A stretch of 42,695 nt of DNA from Paulinella micropora (GCA_009731375.1 BJOX01000232.1:692639-735333), one strand, 5' to 3'. Shown: positions 10,570 through 20,540, counted from the first letter of the stretch. Notes: a model not told the origin generated them from the sequence alone. Translations and numbers: made by a program.

Positions 10570-10650
10570 GGACCTAGGAGAGAGGGGAGAGAGCTCATGG
10601 AATGTATGGTATGCTGTGAAATGGAGTTTTTGCAAGCTTGCGCAGCAAAA
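10570..10650 (+). repeat. Split direct repeat B2 (3' end of element)
   Basis: 81-bp copy of B1. It lies 190 bp after A2, and its end at ...GCAGCAAAA is taken as the right boundary of the element. Confidence 0.92.
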
Positions 10651-11764
10651 TCTGTCGTTAGTTTTTCTCTGGCCCCATGGCAACTCCGATCTCGAATTAA
10701 TTTATTAGACCTGCCAATTTACAGCTTCATTTACACTATCAAAATGGTAAAACATTACTTTTGTATTTTAAAAAAAAATTAATACAAGCTTAAGCTAAGG
10801 GGGCCCCGGGCAACCGTGTCCAGATGTGTACCCGGCAGGGAGGGGTAAATGTTACTAAATTCAGCTGGTTTTGCGGACGCTTTGGTTAGGGTGGGTCGGG
10901 AAGTTTTGAGCTCACAGTGTGTCACTAGTTGTCACTACATCTAATAAACATGGTACGTTTGTTATGAGACAAGGTAGAGATAGGCAAAAATCTGCTGTGC
11001 GTCTCGATCATGAGAGGATTGTTGCTTCTTGGTGCTGGTGGTTACGAGCTCTTTACATTCTGGCGTTTGGTGTGGTACGTGTGCGCCTGGTTTTCTTTGA
11101 ACGGTTTTTTACCAACCTACTTTTTTGGGTACCGGATGGGATAACTGACTCAGCCCGGTGCAGCCAACACCCGCAAAATACTGTAAATTTTTCTAATCAT
11201 TTTTTGGGGCGGGACCTCGTGAACAGTGTTGCCCCCTTAAGTTATGATCATGATCAATTGCAACGCACTAATGATTAAACTTAGTTTTATCTTTTGTTTT
11301 GTATTTTGACACAAATTTAATCACAATCATTAAAGATTCCAAGTGACTGAAAAAATCGCAATCATTAAAGTTTCCAATTGCAAGTGACTGAAAAAAAAAA
11401 CAATAGTATACGTAGCTATATATATAGTGAGATTAGAGTATATATATATATAGAGAGAGAGAGAGAGCTAGAGAGAGAAATTAAAGAGAAAGAGAATTCG
11501 AAAGAGAGAGAGAGAAAGAGAGAGAGAGAAAGAAAGAAAGAAAGAAAGAGAAAGAGAAAGACGAGAGAGAGAGAGAGAGATGAAAAGAACAAATATAGTA
11601 ATACATGTTGTTAGCTTGGACAACATGAACTATAGAGGAAAGCAATCCTAGGTTCTCACTGCAAAAGATAAAAACTGTTGCAACATATTAAAAAAAATCA
11701 TTATAAAAAAGGCATGATGTCAGCTCGACCAGGAAAACAATCCAAGCTCATCACGTGCACAAAA

Positions 11765-11839
<75 letters not shown>

Positions 11840-12108
11840 ATGAATAATTATAAATAAATAAATAAATAAATAAAAATAAATAAATAAGACATGGAAAAGT
11901 AAAGAAGACCTAGGCCTGTCGTTGGGTGGTCGACGTACCTGTTATCAGCTAGGATAACTGGAAAGCAATCCTAGGTACTCACTGCAAGAAATAAATTAAA
12001 AAAGGTTGTAACAAAGAAAAATCAAGAGACTTATTGGCTGCTCGCGATCGACCAGTAAAGCCAAAAACAAACAAAACAAACAAACAAACAAACCATGAAA
12101 CAAAGAAA
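10651..12108. other. Inter-element spacer, no recognised gene
   Basis: Contains a frame of about 119 codons (10919-11278, GTG start) that I do not recognise and do not call a gene. GA-rich microsatellite occupies about 11450-11582 and a long (AAAT)n tract about 11759-11888. A diverged duplication shares GGAAAGCAATCCTAGGT and CTCACTGCAA at about 11637-11662 and 11960-11988. The stretch around 11892-11930 (GGAAAAGTAAAGAAG...GTCGACGTAC) also resembles the right flank of the LTR element at 17460-17510. Confidence 0.5.
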
Positions 12109-12238
12109 TGTAACCAGAACAGCTACTCTGACACTTAGTCATACCTCAACGGGAGAGGGGCAGACCAAGCATAAGAGTCAAGTAACAACAAGCCTGACGA
12201 CACTCAATGCAACTATGTGTTGTGCGGGCCTGCCGACA
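12109..12238 (-). repeat. 3' LTR (130 bp) of the Ty3/gypsy-like element
   Basis: Matches 17330-17459 over 130 bp with about 7 substitutions and no length change; termini TGTAACC...CCGACA. Flanked on the left by the target duplication GAAA (12105-12108). It is very short for an LTR of this group. Confidence 0.92.
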
Positions 12239-12256
12239 ATCCCTTTGCCCCCCTTG
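12239..12256 (-). promoter_or_regulatory. Polypurine tract for plus-strand DNA priming
   Basis: Read on the - strand, AAGGGGGGCAAAGGGA ends one base before the 3' LTR. That is the expected position and composition for a polypurine tract. Confidence 0.75.
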
Positions 12257-12701
12257 GGGGAAAGCAGCCGCAAGCGGTCGACCCCCACGCCGAAGACTGA
12301 CTCCTTATTCGGAGGCGCTCTCGACCGACCGACACATTACATAAGGCATTCCGGCTGTCAAGTAAATAAAAATAATTAGTCCACGTCCAGTGCGAGTCTC
12401 ATCCGAGAGAACTCGTGCCTCCGAGCTCCAGCTCTATCCTTCCTCTGGCATCTGATGTAAATGCTATCCCTTGATCTCCCCTTCCCGTCGAAAAGAAAAA
12501 GTAGCTGTTAATCCGTTATCGACATCAGACTCCGTTCCAATCCCAATAAAGTCACGTTTTGACTCGTTTCCGTGGTCTTCCACTACCATTGTGCTCCTCC
12601 GTTGAAAGAGGCGCCTGTTTTGCTCCCCTCTTCTTCGCAGCAACTTCTTTATCACACTTCGGTGCACCCACCAGTAAGAACGATATGCCCGCGCTTTGGA
12701 C

Positions 12702-12980
12702 CTAGTCCCATATGCGAAGCGGAATCCTTCGTTCCTCCATTAAATCAAACTGCATATCCAGAACTGCCCTCGGCATCAGCTGCACCGTCCAAGGTGTGAA
12801 ATCCTCGTCGTCCCTCTTGATGGACGCATCCCACTGTTCCAAGCATTCCCCGTCTCGAAACACAGGTGCAAAGATCCTATCTCGTGTGAGCTCGACCTCG
12901 CTTTTACTTCTCCAAAACTGCATTGTTGGTGCCAACCCCAACGCAGCTCGTACCAGTGTCGTGGCCTTTACATAAGTAAC
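12702..12980 (-). CDS. Short ORF downstream of integrase, unknown
   Basis: A frame of about 79 codons from the first ATG (12941), open from about 12977, lies directly after the integrase stop. It is rich in charged residues (for example WDASIKRDDEDFTPW). It may be a third ORF of the LTR element or a detached remnant of the polyprotein C terminus. It has no signal peptide or transmembrane segment that would suggest env. No family recognised. Confidence 0.35.
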   Translation of the reverse strand, partial: VTYVKATTLVRAALGLAPTMQFWRSKSEVELTRDRIFAPVFRDGECLEQWDASIKRDDEDFTPWTVQLMPRAVLDMQFDLMEERRIPLRIWD

Positions 12981-14375
12981 TTACATTAAAAAGAAATGAT
13001 CGAAATCCTTATCCATAACAGTATCCTTATGTGGCTGACACAGATAGAATTTATCTACCTGCCATTCGATCTTAGCCACATCCCTGCCAGCTATCCACTG
13101 CTTCTTCCATACCGTACCCTTACGGCCCTGTACCGCTTCCGTCGGCTTAAGGATATCCTTTTTATCATATGCATTGGCATCTGCCAATGCGTTGTCGTCC
13201 CGACCCGCATGTTTAGTTTCCACTTTGCCTTCTTCTTGCTGCTTCCGCAGAGTCTCCTCACCCTCCTTACGCATAAGCAATGATGGCGGCTGCCTAAACG
13301 CCGGTGCAATGCGCCTCAACGCTTGCTCCTCATTCTCGTCCTCCAGCAAATAAGGACTAAACTTGGCTAATCGCCTCACATGAACAATCTGTTCCTGTCC
13401 TCGTGCCCCTGTGGGCGCTATCTTATAATTGTACGCACCTGTCTGCCGTACAATCTTAAATGGCCCATGCCACTTATTGTAGAACTTGACCGATACCCCC
13501 TTCGGCACCGTTGGCACATACAACAATACCGTATCCCCTTTCTTATACTCTACATGAGAGTACTTGCCAGATTCCTGTTCGCGCTGAATCTCCCTCAGCG
13601 TCTCCCGGCACTTCTCGATCGCACTACGTGCTTCTGCAATAGCTCGAAATCGAACTCCCAACAGTTCGCACGGCTCCCACTTGTCGGGTGGAAACAATAG
13701 CTCCGTTGGTGTGTTCAATTCTCTCCCGTTGAGTACCTGATGCGGACTCACCCCCCGCGCATGTCCCCCTAACGATGCTGAAGCCATATTGTTAACGGCG
13801 AACGTAAACATAGGTACAACGAGCTGACTATTCTTGCAATAGGTCTTCAACGCTGCCTTTAGCGTCCTGTGCATTCGCTCAATTTTACCGTTGGCCATTG
13901 GGTTAAAAGCAGTTACATACTGCCAATCAAACCCAAAGAACTTGGCAATCCTTTGCGAAACCTCATTTGCAAAACTTGTACCTCTGTCCGAGATGATCCT
14001 TCTATGGATCCCTATGCGGCCAAATACATGATAAATCAGTGCCGCCGCTGTAACCTCCGCTGTTACATCCGTAACGGGAACAGTGATAACGTAATTGGAG
14101 GTCCGATCAATTACCGTTAACAGGTATTTGAATTTTCCCGCTCCCGCCTCCGGGAAAGGACCAACATGATCGATATGTAAAGTATCGAAAATGTCCAAGG
14201 TGATATCATACTCACCCTTAAGTCCCCGATTCGGCTTATACGGAAGCTTTGCGATCTGACAGTGAGGGCAACCCTTCACAAACTCCTTGACCCTTTCCCC
14301 TAGGTTATCCCGCCAAAATTTTCTGCGCGCGCGTAAAGACCAGGTCATCCTTTCCACCCCTGGGTGGCTTTGCAT
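12981..14375 (-). CDS. Retrotransposon integrase (DD35E) with C-terminal GPY/F-type module
   Basis: Open frame of 464 residues from the ATG at 14375. The HHCC zinc finger starts just upstream: an H encoded next to the nested LTR, H4 in SHPGVERM, then CPHC at 36-39. The catalytic core has D69 in TLHIDHVGPF, D130 in ISDRGTSF and E166 in NGKIERMHRTLK, with exactly 35 residues between D130 and E166. A GPY/F-like segment follows (KFYNKWHGPFKIVRQTGAYNYKI, about residues 288-310). The C-terminal 110 residues are charged and of unknown function. Integrase joins the element's DNA ends to the host chromosome. This ATG is not the natural start: the domain belongs to a polyprotein cut in two by the solo LTR at 14391-15066. 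The frame is otherwise undamaged. Confidence 0.92.
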   Translation of the reverse strand: MQSHPGVERMTWSLRARRKFWRDNLGERVKEFVKGCPHCQIAKLPYKPNRGLKGEYDITLDIFDTLHIDHVGPFPEAGAGKFKYLLTVIDRTSNYVITVPVTDVTAEVTAAALIYHVFGRIGIHRRIISDRGTSFANEVSQRIAKFFGFDWQYVTAFNPMANGKIERMHRTLKAALKTYCKNSQLVVPMFTFAVNNMASASLGGHARGVSPHQVLNGRELNTPTELLFPPDKWEPCELLGVRFRAIAEARSAIEKCRETLREIQREQESGKYSHVEYKKGDTVLLYVPTVPKGVSVKFYNKWHGPFKIVRQTGAYNYKIAPTGARGQEQIVHVRRLAKFSPYLLEDENEEQALRRIAPAFRQPPSLLMRKEGEETLRKQQEEGKVETKHAGRDDNALADANAYDKKDILKPTEAVQGRKGTVWKKQWIAGRDVAKIEWQVDKFYLCQPHKDTVMDKDFDHFFLM

Positions 14376-14390
14376 CGGGCAATGTTGCGC

Positions 14391-15066
14391 TGTATTAAGA
14401 CCGGAGTTCTTACCCTTAAGAGCTCAAAGGAAAAAAGGATTTAATAATAAAATGAACACAACTGGTTCAAGGCTAACCTCCACTAGTAGAAAGGACAGCC
14501 AGAATTGAACCCAAACAACAAGCCAAAAGGAAAAACAGTTAAAAACGGAGTGACCCTTTGACACGGGTCAACTGACACGATACGTTACGTCCGTAATCTG
14601 CACAAATGCCAAAACATACCCTAAACAACAACCCATAAGTGCAATTTCCCTTATTTAGCCATAAATTCCCAGTCACGGGAAAAACTGCTAAATTTCACGG
14701 AATTTCCGTGTAAATTTTCCATAACTTCAAACGGTTACTACATTTGCTACAAAAGGTTCGGGTCAACGCTATTAATGTGGGAGGTTAATCAATAAGGATG
14801 TTACAGCTTTGTGTAATTTCCATCCTAATAACCTTCACCACTCCGGTAAACGGTTAAGTGTAAAATATAGGATTTAAGGCCCTATGGGATTTAAGCTTCC
14901 AAGCTTTTCCCCCATACCCCTTTATCCTAATATAACATTAAAACCGGAAGTATTCTTCAAAACCGGAAATGTAATAAGAATTCATCAAAAAATACATTTA
15001 ATAACAAGGAATTACTTCCACGAGTGAATTTCCGTAAAACCAATAGCGTAATAACGATATAGTACA
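14391..15066. mobile_element. Nested solo LTR (676 bp) with GCGC target duplication
   Basis: The integrase frame resumes exactly if 14391-15066 plus one 4-bp copy is removed. GCGC is at 14387-14390 and 15067-15070. The insert begins TGTATTAAGACC and ends GATATAGTACA, giving TG...CA ends and a short TGTA/TACA inverted repeat. It is AT-rich with no meaningful open frame, and no internal retroelement domain lies between the ends, so it is best read as a solo LTR left by recombination. Its family is unrelated by eye to the 130-bp LTRs of the host element. Its orientation is not determined. Confidence 0.85.
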
Positions 15067-16095
15067 GCGCCGCGATCAACAACGATGTTCTGAGTTCTTG
15101 TGGAATCCATAACAACCAACGATCCTCCTCATTTGCATATATGCCATCCTTGCCCATGTACCAAAGGAGTCAATCCTTCAGTACCAAGCATCGCGTGAGC
15201 TTTCGTATCTCGTTGTCCTGGCCTGAGGGTCAGCAAGATGCTCCCGTAACTCCTTATATTCCGTACTTTCCTTGGTGAAAGTCCGAAAAGTCTCCACCGA
15301 CGCCAGTCTGACAGCCGTGTCAGTCTCCAACTGGAATCGAACCTTGTCCGGATGTGTTTCCGGCAGCTGAAAGAGATGGTCCTCTTTAACTCTTTCCTCA
15401 TCCTCCAGACTGAGACACATCGGGCCCTTCGGCAGCAAGGCCGCATTAAAGGCACCGTGCCTTCCATCCTCAACTTCCTCCTCCTCATCCCTATCAGCGG
15501 TTCTGGCTTCCGCCCATAGGATATCCTCACAAGCCTCCCGGGCTATTTGCGAGTAACAACACTTGCGTTTCTCCCGTTCTGCCACTTCGACTGCCTCCAC
15601 AGCAGCCACTTCCTCGCTACGCGTGTCGCGTTGATGATTGTTATGAGTGAACGGGTGATATATACCAAAGCTCCGATGGCAGCTTGGCATCCTCCGCCCC
15701 CTGTTCCTCCCACTCGTGAAGGTCCACACCATGCCCCATGATCGCAAACACCGCTCCCGGCGTGCGAAATTCAAACTGTGCCATCCGCACCTCTCGAACT
15801 GTGTTACGACGCTCAGCAAATCATCTACAGCCTTCTCTTTCTGTCCACTCTTGTCCTCATAACGAGAGCAGAAATCAGGGACAACATTCCTCTTGCCCTT
15901 GATGTAATGAATGGTGAAGTCATATAACTCCAACTGCCACCTTGTGGTGATCCGACGAGCTCTCACCAAAATGTTGGGTGTACCCCAACGGAACAGTTTG
16001 ATGTCACATTCCTCATGACGGGAACGGAGGTGAAAGACACTTGGTCTGAGGAGTTTTATGACACGAAGGTGTGGGGAAAACACACCTGATGGCAT
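15067..16095 (-). pseudogene. Broken pol fragment: RNase H tail and linker to integrase
   Basis: The - strand shows TRWQLELYDFTIHYIKGKRN near 15955-15900, followed by VVPDFCSRYEDKSG. This is the conserved C-terminal end of Ty3/gypsy RNase H. Nearer 15157 it shows KDGIYANEEDRWLLWIP and LRTSLLIAA, the usual linker before the integrase zinc finger. These parts lie in different frames with stops between them (for example at about 15178). No RT active-site box, protease or N-terminal RNase H remains; gag ends at 16140 and the RNase H tail begins about 150 bp later. An internal deletion plus later frameshifts explain this. Confidence 0.8.
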
Positions 16096-16139
16096 CGCAC
16101 CTAGACACGATTATCATCAAATATTAGACCGAATTAGTT

Positions 16140-16922
16140 TTACGATAGAATCAGCATTTTTGTCCCCATAGTGACCACAGCCCCACACCTCTGCTTTCTC
16201 TGTCTCCTAGTATGCTTGGACACCTTGGCTTCCTTTCTGATCTTGGGCACCCTACACACTAGCACTATCTCTTTCCCCGTCACATACTTATCTATTCGCT
16301 TGGGGTGTCCCTCGTCCAAGACATCCCAAGCATGCCAGCAGCCAATCAAGTCGTACAAAGGCTGTCCATGCTGTTTATAAAAATCCTTGAAGAGCCCCAT
16401 GCTCAAGGTAACAATGCTCCATACCTCTGCTTGCATTCGTCTTGCAACCGCCTTGTTGAAATCCACAAGCCTGTCGGTAGAAGCCATCATTCTGGACGCC
16501 GCCAGCCTCTCAGGCGTCCAGTATGGAGTTCCCAACCCCACAGCTTCCGAAATCTGGACAATCATCTTGGCTGCTACCATCACATTAGCCACCATCGTCT
16601 GTCCCAACACCAGTGTAGACCAAACATCCTTCGTGGCACCAGTTGCCAAAACATCAACAACAGTCTTGACCGTCTGTACCGCTCTTATCGACAGAAGTCG
16701 ATCAGCCCAACTGTCCCCCGTCAGGCGTGCCTGCTGAATCGCCTGTAGGTCGTCCGGCAGACGAGCAGGTGTCCCAGCAATCACAGGAGTTGTCCCTCCT
16801 GTGGACAAGGCACTCGTGCCCATAGTCGGTGTCAGTCCCATCCTTCGAACACCGACCGACAGAGGCATCCTCAGGCATCCAATACTCCCACCATACTGTG
16901 TAGCATACGGGCTTCCTAACAT
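16140..16922 (-). CDS. Gag-position ORF of the LTR element
   Basis: Intact frame of 260 residues from ATG 16922 with an in-frame TAG 15 bases upstream. The N terminus is Gly/Ser/Thr-rich. The middle is mostly helical and hydrophobic (for example VKTVVDVLATGATKDVWSTL), and the C terminus is basic (KIRKEAKVSKHTRRQRKQR), which could bind RNA. There is no CCHC knuckle. It is the first ORF after the PBS, so gag is the natural reading, but no diagnostic motif supports it. Confidence 0.5.
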   Translation of the reverse strand: MLGSPYATQYGGSIGCLRMPLSVGVRRMGLTPTMGTSALSTGGTTPVIAGTPARLPDDLQAIQQARLTGDSWADRLLSIRAVQTVKTVVDVLATGATKDVWSTLVLGQTMVANVMVAAKMIVQISEAVGLGTPYWTPERLAASRMMASTDRLVDFNKAVARRMQAEVWSIVTLSMGLFKDFYKQHGQPLYDLIGCWHAWDVLDEGHPKRIDKYVTGKEIVLVCRVPKIRKEAKVSKHTRRQRKQRCGAVVTMGTKMLILS

Positions 16923-17309
16923 CCTCTTCCTCTTCTACATTAATAACATGTAGAAGTGAGAAAAGGAATAGAGAGATGAGACAAAACTTGAACAGAAAGC
17001 ACACAACACACACACACACACACACCACTGTTTCCCACACAGCTTATGTGCTATGTCTGTGTCTCTTTCCTACCTTCTCCAAGCACAAACCAGACGTGTG
17101 TGCTCCTATTTCCTCACACACAATCTGTTTCTATCCCTCTCCCCCTAAGGGAGAGTCCAACTAACTAAAGCAAAACTTGAAAAAGGTCAACACCATTTTC
17201 TGTTCGGATTTTCAAGGTGTCGAAATCCTCAAGAAAATCAAAACGAGAAAAACGTGAGAACTTTAGCTTTTCGTGAACCTCACGAAAAGCAAAAGCAAAC
17301 CCCGTTCAA

Positions 17310-17327
17310 CTTTTGTTAGCGATTCCA
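17310..17327 (-). promoter_or_regulatory. Primer binding site, TGGAATCGCTAAC
   Basis: Read on the - strand, TGGAATCGCTAACAAAAG starts two bases after the 5' LTR. TGG would pair with the CCA end of a tRNA. It differs from the common initiator-Met type (TGGTATCAGAG), so the priming tRNA is not identified here. Confidence 0.65.
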
Positions 17328-17329
17328 GA

Positions 17330-17459
17330 TGTAACCGGAACAGCTACTCTGACACTTAGTCGTACCTCAACGGGAGAGGGGCAGACCAAGCATAAGAGTC
17401 AAGTAACGACAAGCCTGACGATACTCAATGCCACTATGTATTGTGCGGGCCGGCCGACA
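17330..17459 (-). repeat. 5' LTR (130 bp) of the Ty3/gypsy-like element
   Basis: Partner of 12109-12238. The target duplication GAAA follows at 17460-17463. On the - strand it starts TGTCGGC and ends GGTTACA. Confidence 0.92.
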
Positions 17460-17463
17460 GAAA

Positions 17464-17780
17464 AGTAAAGAAGAGCTGTTGAGTACTTGTTGTTGGGTCG
17501 TCGACGTACTTATGCAGAGGGTTCGGCAAAACACGTAACATAAGTGGTGAAGAGAACAAACGCATACTCTACGTATACCAACGACCACTGAACAACCAAG
17601 TCTTTGGTTGTGAAAAAAACTGCGATGCTCAGATTTCAATGGACGAAGACGATGATAGCTTATAGTACTCCCGGCTCACAATTATATACATGACAAGAGT
17701 CATCAGGGGGTGGAGGGGGGGGGGGGGGGGGGGGGGGGGGAAGGGGAAGANNNNNNNNNNNNNNNNNNNNNNNNNNNNNN

Positions 17781-17822
<42 letters not shown>

Positions 17823-19255
17823 AGGTGCAGAATTTAAATTTTAACTGAAATCCAAAAGGGAAGTCGAATTCGAATTTCGCAAAATTCAGAAAAACGAAAT
17901 TATTCGGCCCTGAGTAACACAATTTTCTCTCTTTCAATCGTCTGTACGATCTTAAGAAGGAGGGGAAGCCATCAACCTCAGCTCGAGCCAAACCTCGACA
18001 GCCTTCATATTCCTACCGCTCACACTGGCATTTACCTCTCTACTCCTAATAAATGGGAGTTCAAGTCTAGTATCATCAGGATAAACAGGAGAGTGGGGAT
18101 TGTAGGCGCAGATAGGTAAATATCACGGTGCTACTTTAATATACCACTGTGTCAACCCAGACACAACAAGAGGAAGTTAATAATAATAACCCCGGCTCTT
18201 AACCGGCGGCGGGTAACGATAATATTACTATTAGTGACCGTTCAGTACACTTTTTAGACCCTCCGGAATATATTATCGTTAGGCCGGACCACGGGCATTG
18301 GCTGGTGCCACCGTTCGCATTCCTTGTTTTTGGCTCCGCTAGTCTCCCACATTTTCCACCATCTTTGATAATTATTTAGATGATATACGAGCAGAGGATT
18401 GGATTACTAGCGTAGTGGATTGAATTCGTTGTATAAAAGCCTCCGATATGCCGCCGCCCATCAATAAATATATTCTTTTAGACCAGAACCTGCAAAATAT
18501 TAATAATACTGTAATATTTTCTGTGAACCATGATATCATCAGCCGAAGTCGACCCTTCTCTTGACTGAGGCACTCCCTGCTTACTTCGACTATTTTCTTT
18601 CCTTCGGTTTGTTTTATTACCATCATCAAAAAGGGAATTTATTAATATTTTGAAAACGAAAACTTCCTGCATTTATTGTATCACCGACTGTATCCTGAGC
18701 TTCTTACATATGTCAGGGAAATGTCACTGAGGACAATTTCAGTCTTAAATAATCACGCTTTGAACTAAGCTTTCTTCATCAAGATTCAGATACAATCATG
18801 CTGAACCAAAGATTACTTAGGGCTTTCAGATGACATACAGTGTAGTTTTGTTGCCAAAAATCAGTTCAAACTCGATATTCGCTCTGGAATGTTGTCGTAA
18901 CATTGGTGCAAAATACTACTAACGACAGGCAAGTGGGAAAATCATCCAGCTTTGAATGAATCTTTCCGGTTCCATGCTTGAGATATAAGACAAATCTAAG
19001 CATTTCATTCAAAAGCCCTTGTCGCGAGCTTTTAAGAAATAGCTGTAGACATGTTACAGCCTTTCTTAAGCCCTCTCAAAGCTAGTTTTACCACTTCAAT
19101 GTTATTAGTAATAGGTGAGGAAGGGCTCAACCCACCTAATTATGATCATGCACGCATACAGGAAAGCATATCTCTTGTCCATCAACCTCAAGGGATTTCA
19201 TTCACACCCACACATACACTAAACATATACTCATAATAATAAACACACACTTTAG
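17464..19255. other. Intergenic stretch, no recognised gene
   Basis: Contains a poly-G tract interrupted by a 30-N gap (17719-17821, N at 17751-17780). The rest is ordinary AT-rich sequence. The longest non-repeat frames (about 85-90 codons on the - strand near 18372-18629 and 17367-17639) are unconvincing. No RNA gene, promoter or repeat family recognised apart from the homopolymer. Confidence 0.5.
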
Positions 19256-19286
19256 ATGAAATTACTACGGATAATTACTATACTAT

Positions 19287-19291
19287 TGTTA

Positions 19292-19346
<55 letters not shown>

Positions 19347-19351
19347 CATTT
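19287..19351. repeat. (ATT)n microsatellite
   Basis: Trinucleotide tract directly preceding a copy of the second short interspersed family. Confidence 0.9.
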
Positions 19352-19449
19352 AGGGAGTACATAGGCCATCGGTCCTTTCCATGGGCTGATTGGTATAAAG
19401 CTCCTAGAGTAATGTTCTATGCCGTCACTTCCTTTATTCCACCGATTGG
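19352..19449 (+). repeat. Interspersed repeat family 2, partial copy
   Basis: Starts GGGAGTACATAGGCCATCGG and runs to CACCGATTGG, where a 98-N gap begins (19450-19547). It matches 24051-24223 on the other strand, and the part from CCTAGAGTAATG onward matches 31017-31135. No polymerase III boxes are evident, so its class is unknown. Confidence 0.85.
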
Positions 19450-19547
19450 NNNNNNNNNNNNNNNNNNNNNNNNNNNNNNNNNNNNNNNNNNNNNNNNNNN
19501 NNNNNNNNNNNNNNNNNNNNNNNNNNNNNNNNNNNNNNNNNNNNNNN

Positions 19548-19817
19548 TTGGACACCGTGATAGCCCAGTGGTCAAGTTCTACCATCTGGGCCCTGTCGCC
19601 AGTTCGATTCCAGTCGGTGCCACCAGTATTTTCATTGAACATACCGGTCTATTTCTGGACCAGTATTTTCATTGAACATACCGGCCCGTCTGGAAGTGTT
19701 GGAACTGCCCTTGCGGGGGTGTCATTAGAGCTTATCGTCAATTCTTCGTACTCCCCTCACGGGTGAGACGATGGAGGCGCATGTGCAGAAATCCATCAGC
19801 CATTGACAGAGAAGCAC
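19548..19817 (+). mobile_element. tRNA-derived SINE, copy A
   Basis: Near-identical to 19865-20135. The 5' end lies at the gap edge (N to 19547). It contains the tRNA-like head, a direct repeat of CCAGTATTTTCATTGAACAT, and a 3' end TTGACAGAGAAGCAC followed by (TTA)n. Confidence 0.85.
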
Positions 19818-19864
19818 TATTATTATTATTATTATAATTATTATTATTATTATTATTATTATTT

Positions 19865-20135
19865 TGGACACCGTGATAGCCCAGTGGTCAAGTTCTACCA
19901 TCTGGGCCCTGTCGCCAGTTCGATTCCCGTCGGTGCCACCAGTATTTTCATTGAACATACCGGTCTATTTCTGGACCAGTATTTTCATTGAACATACCGG
20001 CCCGTCTGGAAGTGTTGGAACTGCCCTTGCGGGGGTGTCATTAGAGCTTATCGTCAATTCTTCGTACTCCCCTCACGGGTGAGACGATGGAGGCGCATGT
20101 GCAGAAATGCATCAGCCATTGACAGAGAAGCACTA
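19865..20135 (+). mobile_element. tRNA-derived SINE, copy B
   Basis: The head (19866-19940) is tRNA-like. A box TAGCCCAGTGG is at 19877-19887 and B box GTTCGATTC at 19918-19926, and the acceptor-like ends GGACACC and GGTGCC are followed by ACCA. The body contains a tandem duplication of about 35 bp (CAGTATTTTCATTGAACATA twice, 19941-20001). The tail ends GAGAAGCAC and is followed by (ATT)n. Polymerase III transcription from the internal boxes is expected for such elements, which rely on a LINE for movement; the partner is not visible here. No target duplication is discernible because both sides are ATT repeats. Confidence 0.85.
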
Positions 20136-20150
20136 TTATAATATATTATA

Positions 20151-20205
<55 letters not shown>

Positions 20206-20310
20206 GTTATGTTGTTGTTGTTGTTGTTCTTGTTCTTGTTCTTGTTCTTGTTCTTGTTGTTGTTCTTGTTGTTCTTGTTGTTGTTGGTGTTGTTGTTGTT
20301 GTTGTTGTTG

Positions 20311-20395
<85 letters not shown>

Positions 20396-20509
20396 CGTTA
20401 TGGTTATTATCGTATTATTGATGTGGATCGACCCCACGTTGTGAGTCGAGAAAAGAAGAAGAAGAAGAAGAAGAAGAAGAAGAAGAAGAAGAAGAAGAAG
20501 AAGAAGAAG

Positions 20510-20540
<31 letters not shown>

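Larger units (their letters stand above)
3999..10650 (+). mobile_element. Tyrosine-recombinase retrotransposon with split direct repeats (PAT/Kangaroo/Ngaro-like)
   Basis: The element is 6.65 kb and reads gag-like ORF, RT-RNase H ORF, then tyrosine recombinase region, the DIRS-order arrangement. Instead of LTRs it has split direct repeats. A1 (3999-4223) is repeated as A2 (10153-10379), and B1 (10073-10153) as B2 (10570-10650), giving A1-ORFs-B1A2-B2. That is the layout described for PAT, Kangaroo and Ngaro elements, which are thought to insert through a circular DNA intermediate without target duplication; none is visible here. A1 and A2 differ at few positions, so the insertion is fairly young, yet the recombinase has two frame changes. 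No integrase, protease or LTR is present. Assignment to PAT/Kangaroo versus Ngaro needs an RT/YR phylogeny. Confidence 0.92.
12109..17459 (-). mobile_element. Ty3/gypsy-like LTR retrotransposon, internally deleted, with nested solo LTR
   Basis: Direct LTRs of 130 bp at 12109-12238 and 17330-17459 begin TGT and end ACA, and differ at about 7 positions. The 4-bp target duplication GAAA is at 12105-12108 and 17460-17463. Coding is on the - strand: gag-position ORF (16922-16140), RNase H tail and linker (about 16095-15067, broken), integrase (14375-12981). PBS lies just inside the right LTR and PPT just inside the left LTR, confirming orientation. Protease, RT and most of RNase H are missing. Removing the nested 676-bp LTR and its duplication leaves about 4.67 kb. 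The copy cannot move on its own. Confidence 0.9.

Noticed and set aside
11892-11935. Left flank similarity to 17460-17510 as a third LTR or a longer LTR
   Set aside because: The matching segment lies outside the 130-bp LTRs on both sides, beyond the GAAA duplication and over 170 bp from the left LTR; more likely an older genomic repeat into which the element inserted.
16702-17040. 112-codon - strand frame upstream of the gag-position ORF
   Set aside because: Overlaps the gag frame out of register and starts in a (GT)n stretch; no motif.
19866-19940. Functional tRNA gene
   Set aside because: A and B boxes and CCA are present, but the acceptor stem has an extra A, the same unit recurs in dispersed copies with a common body, and it is best read as a SINE head.
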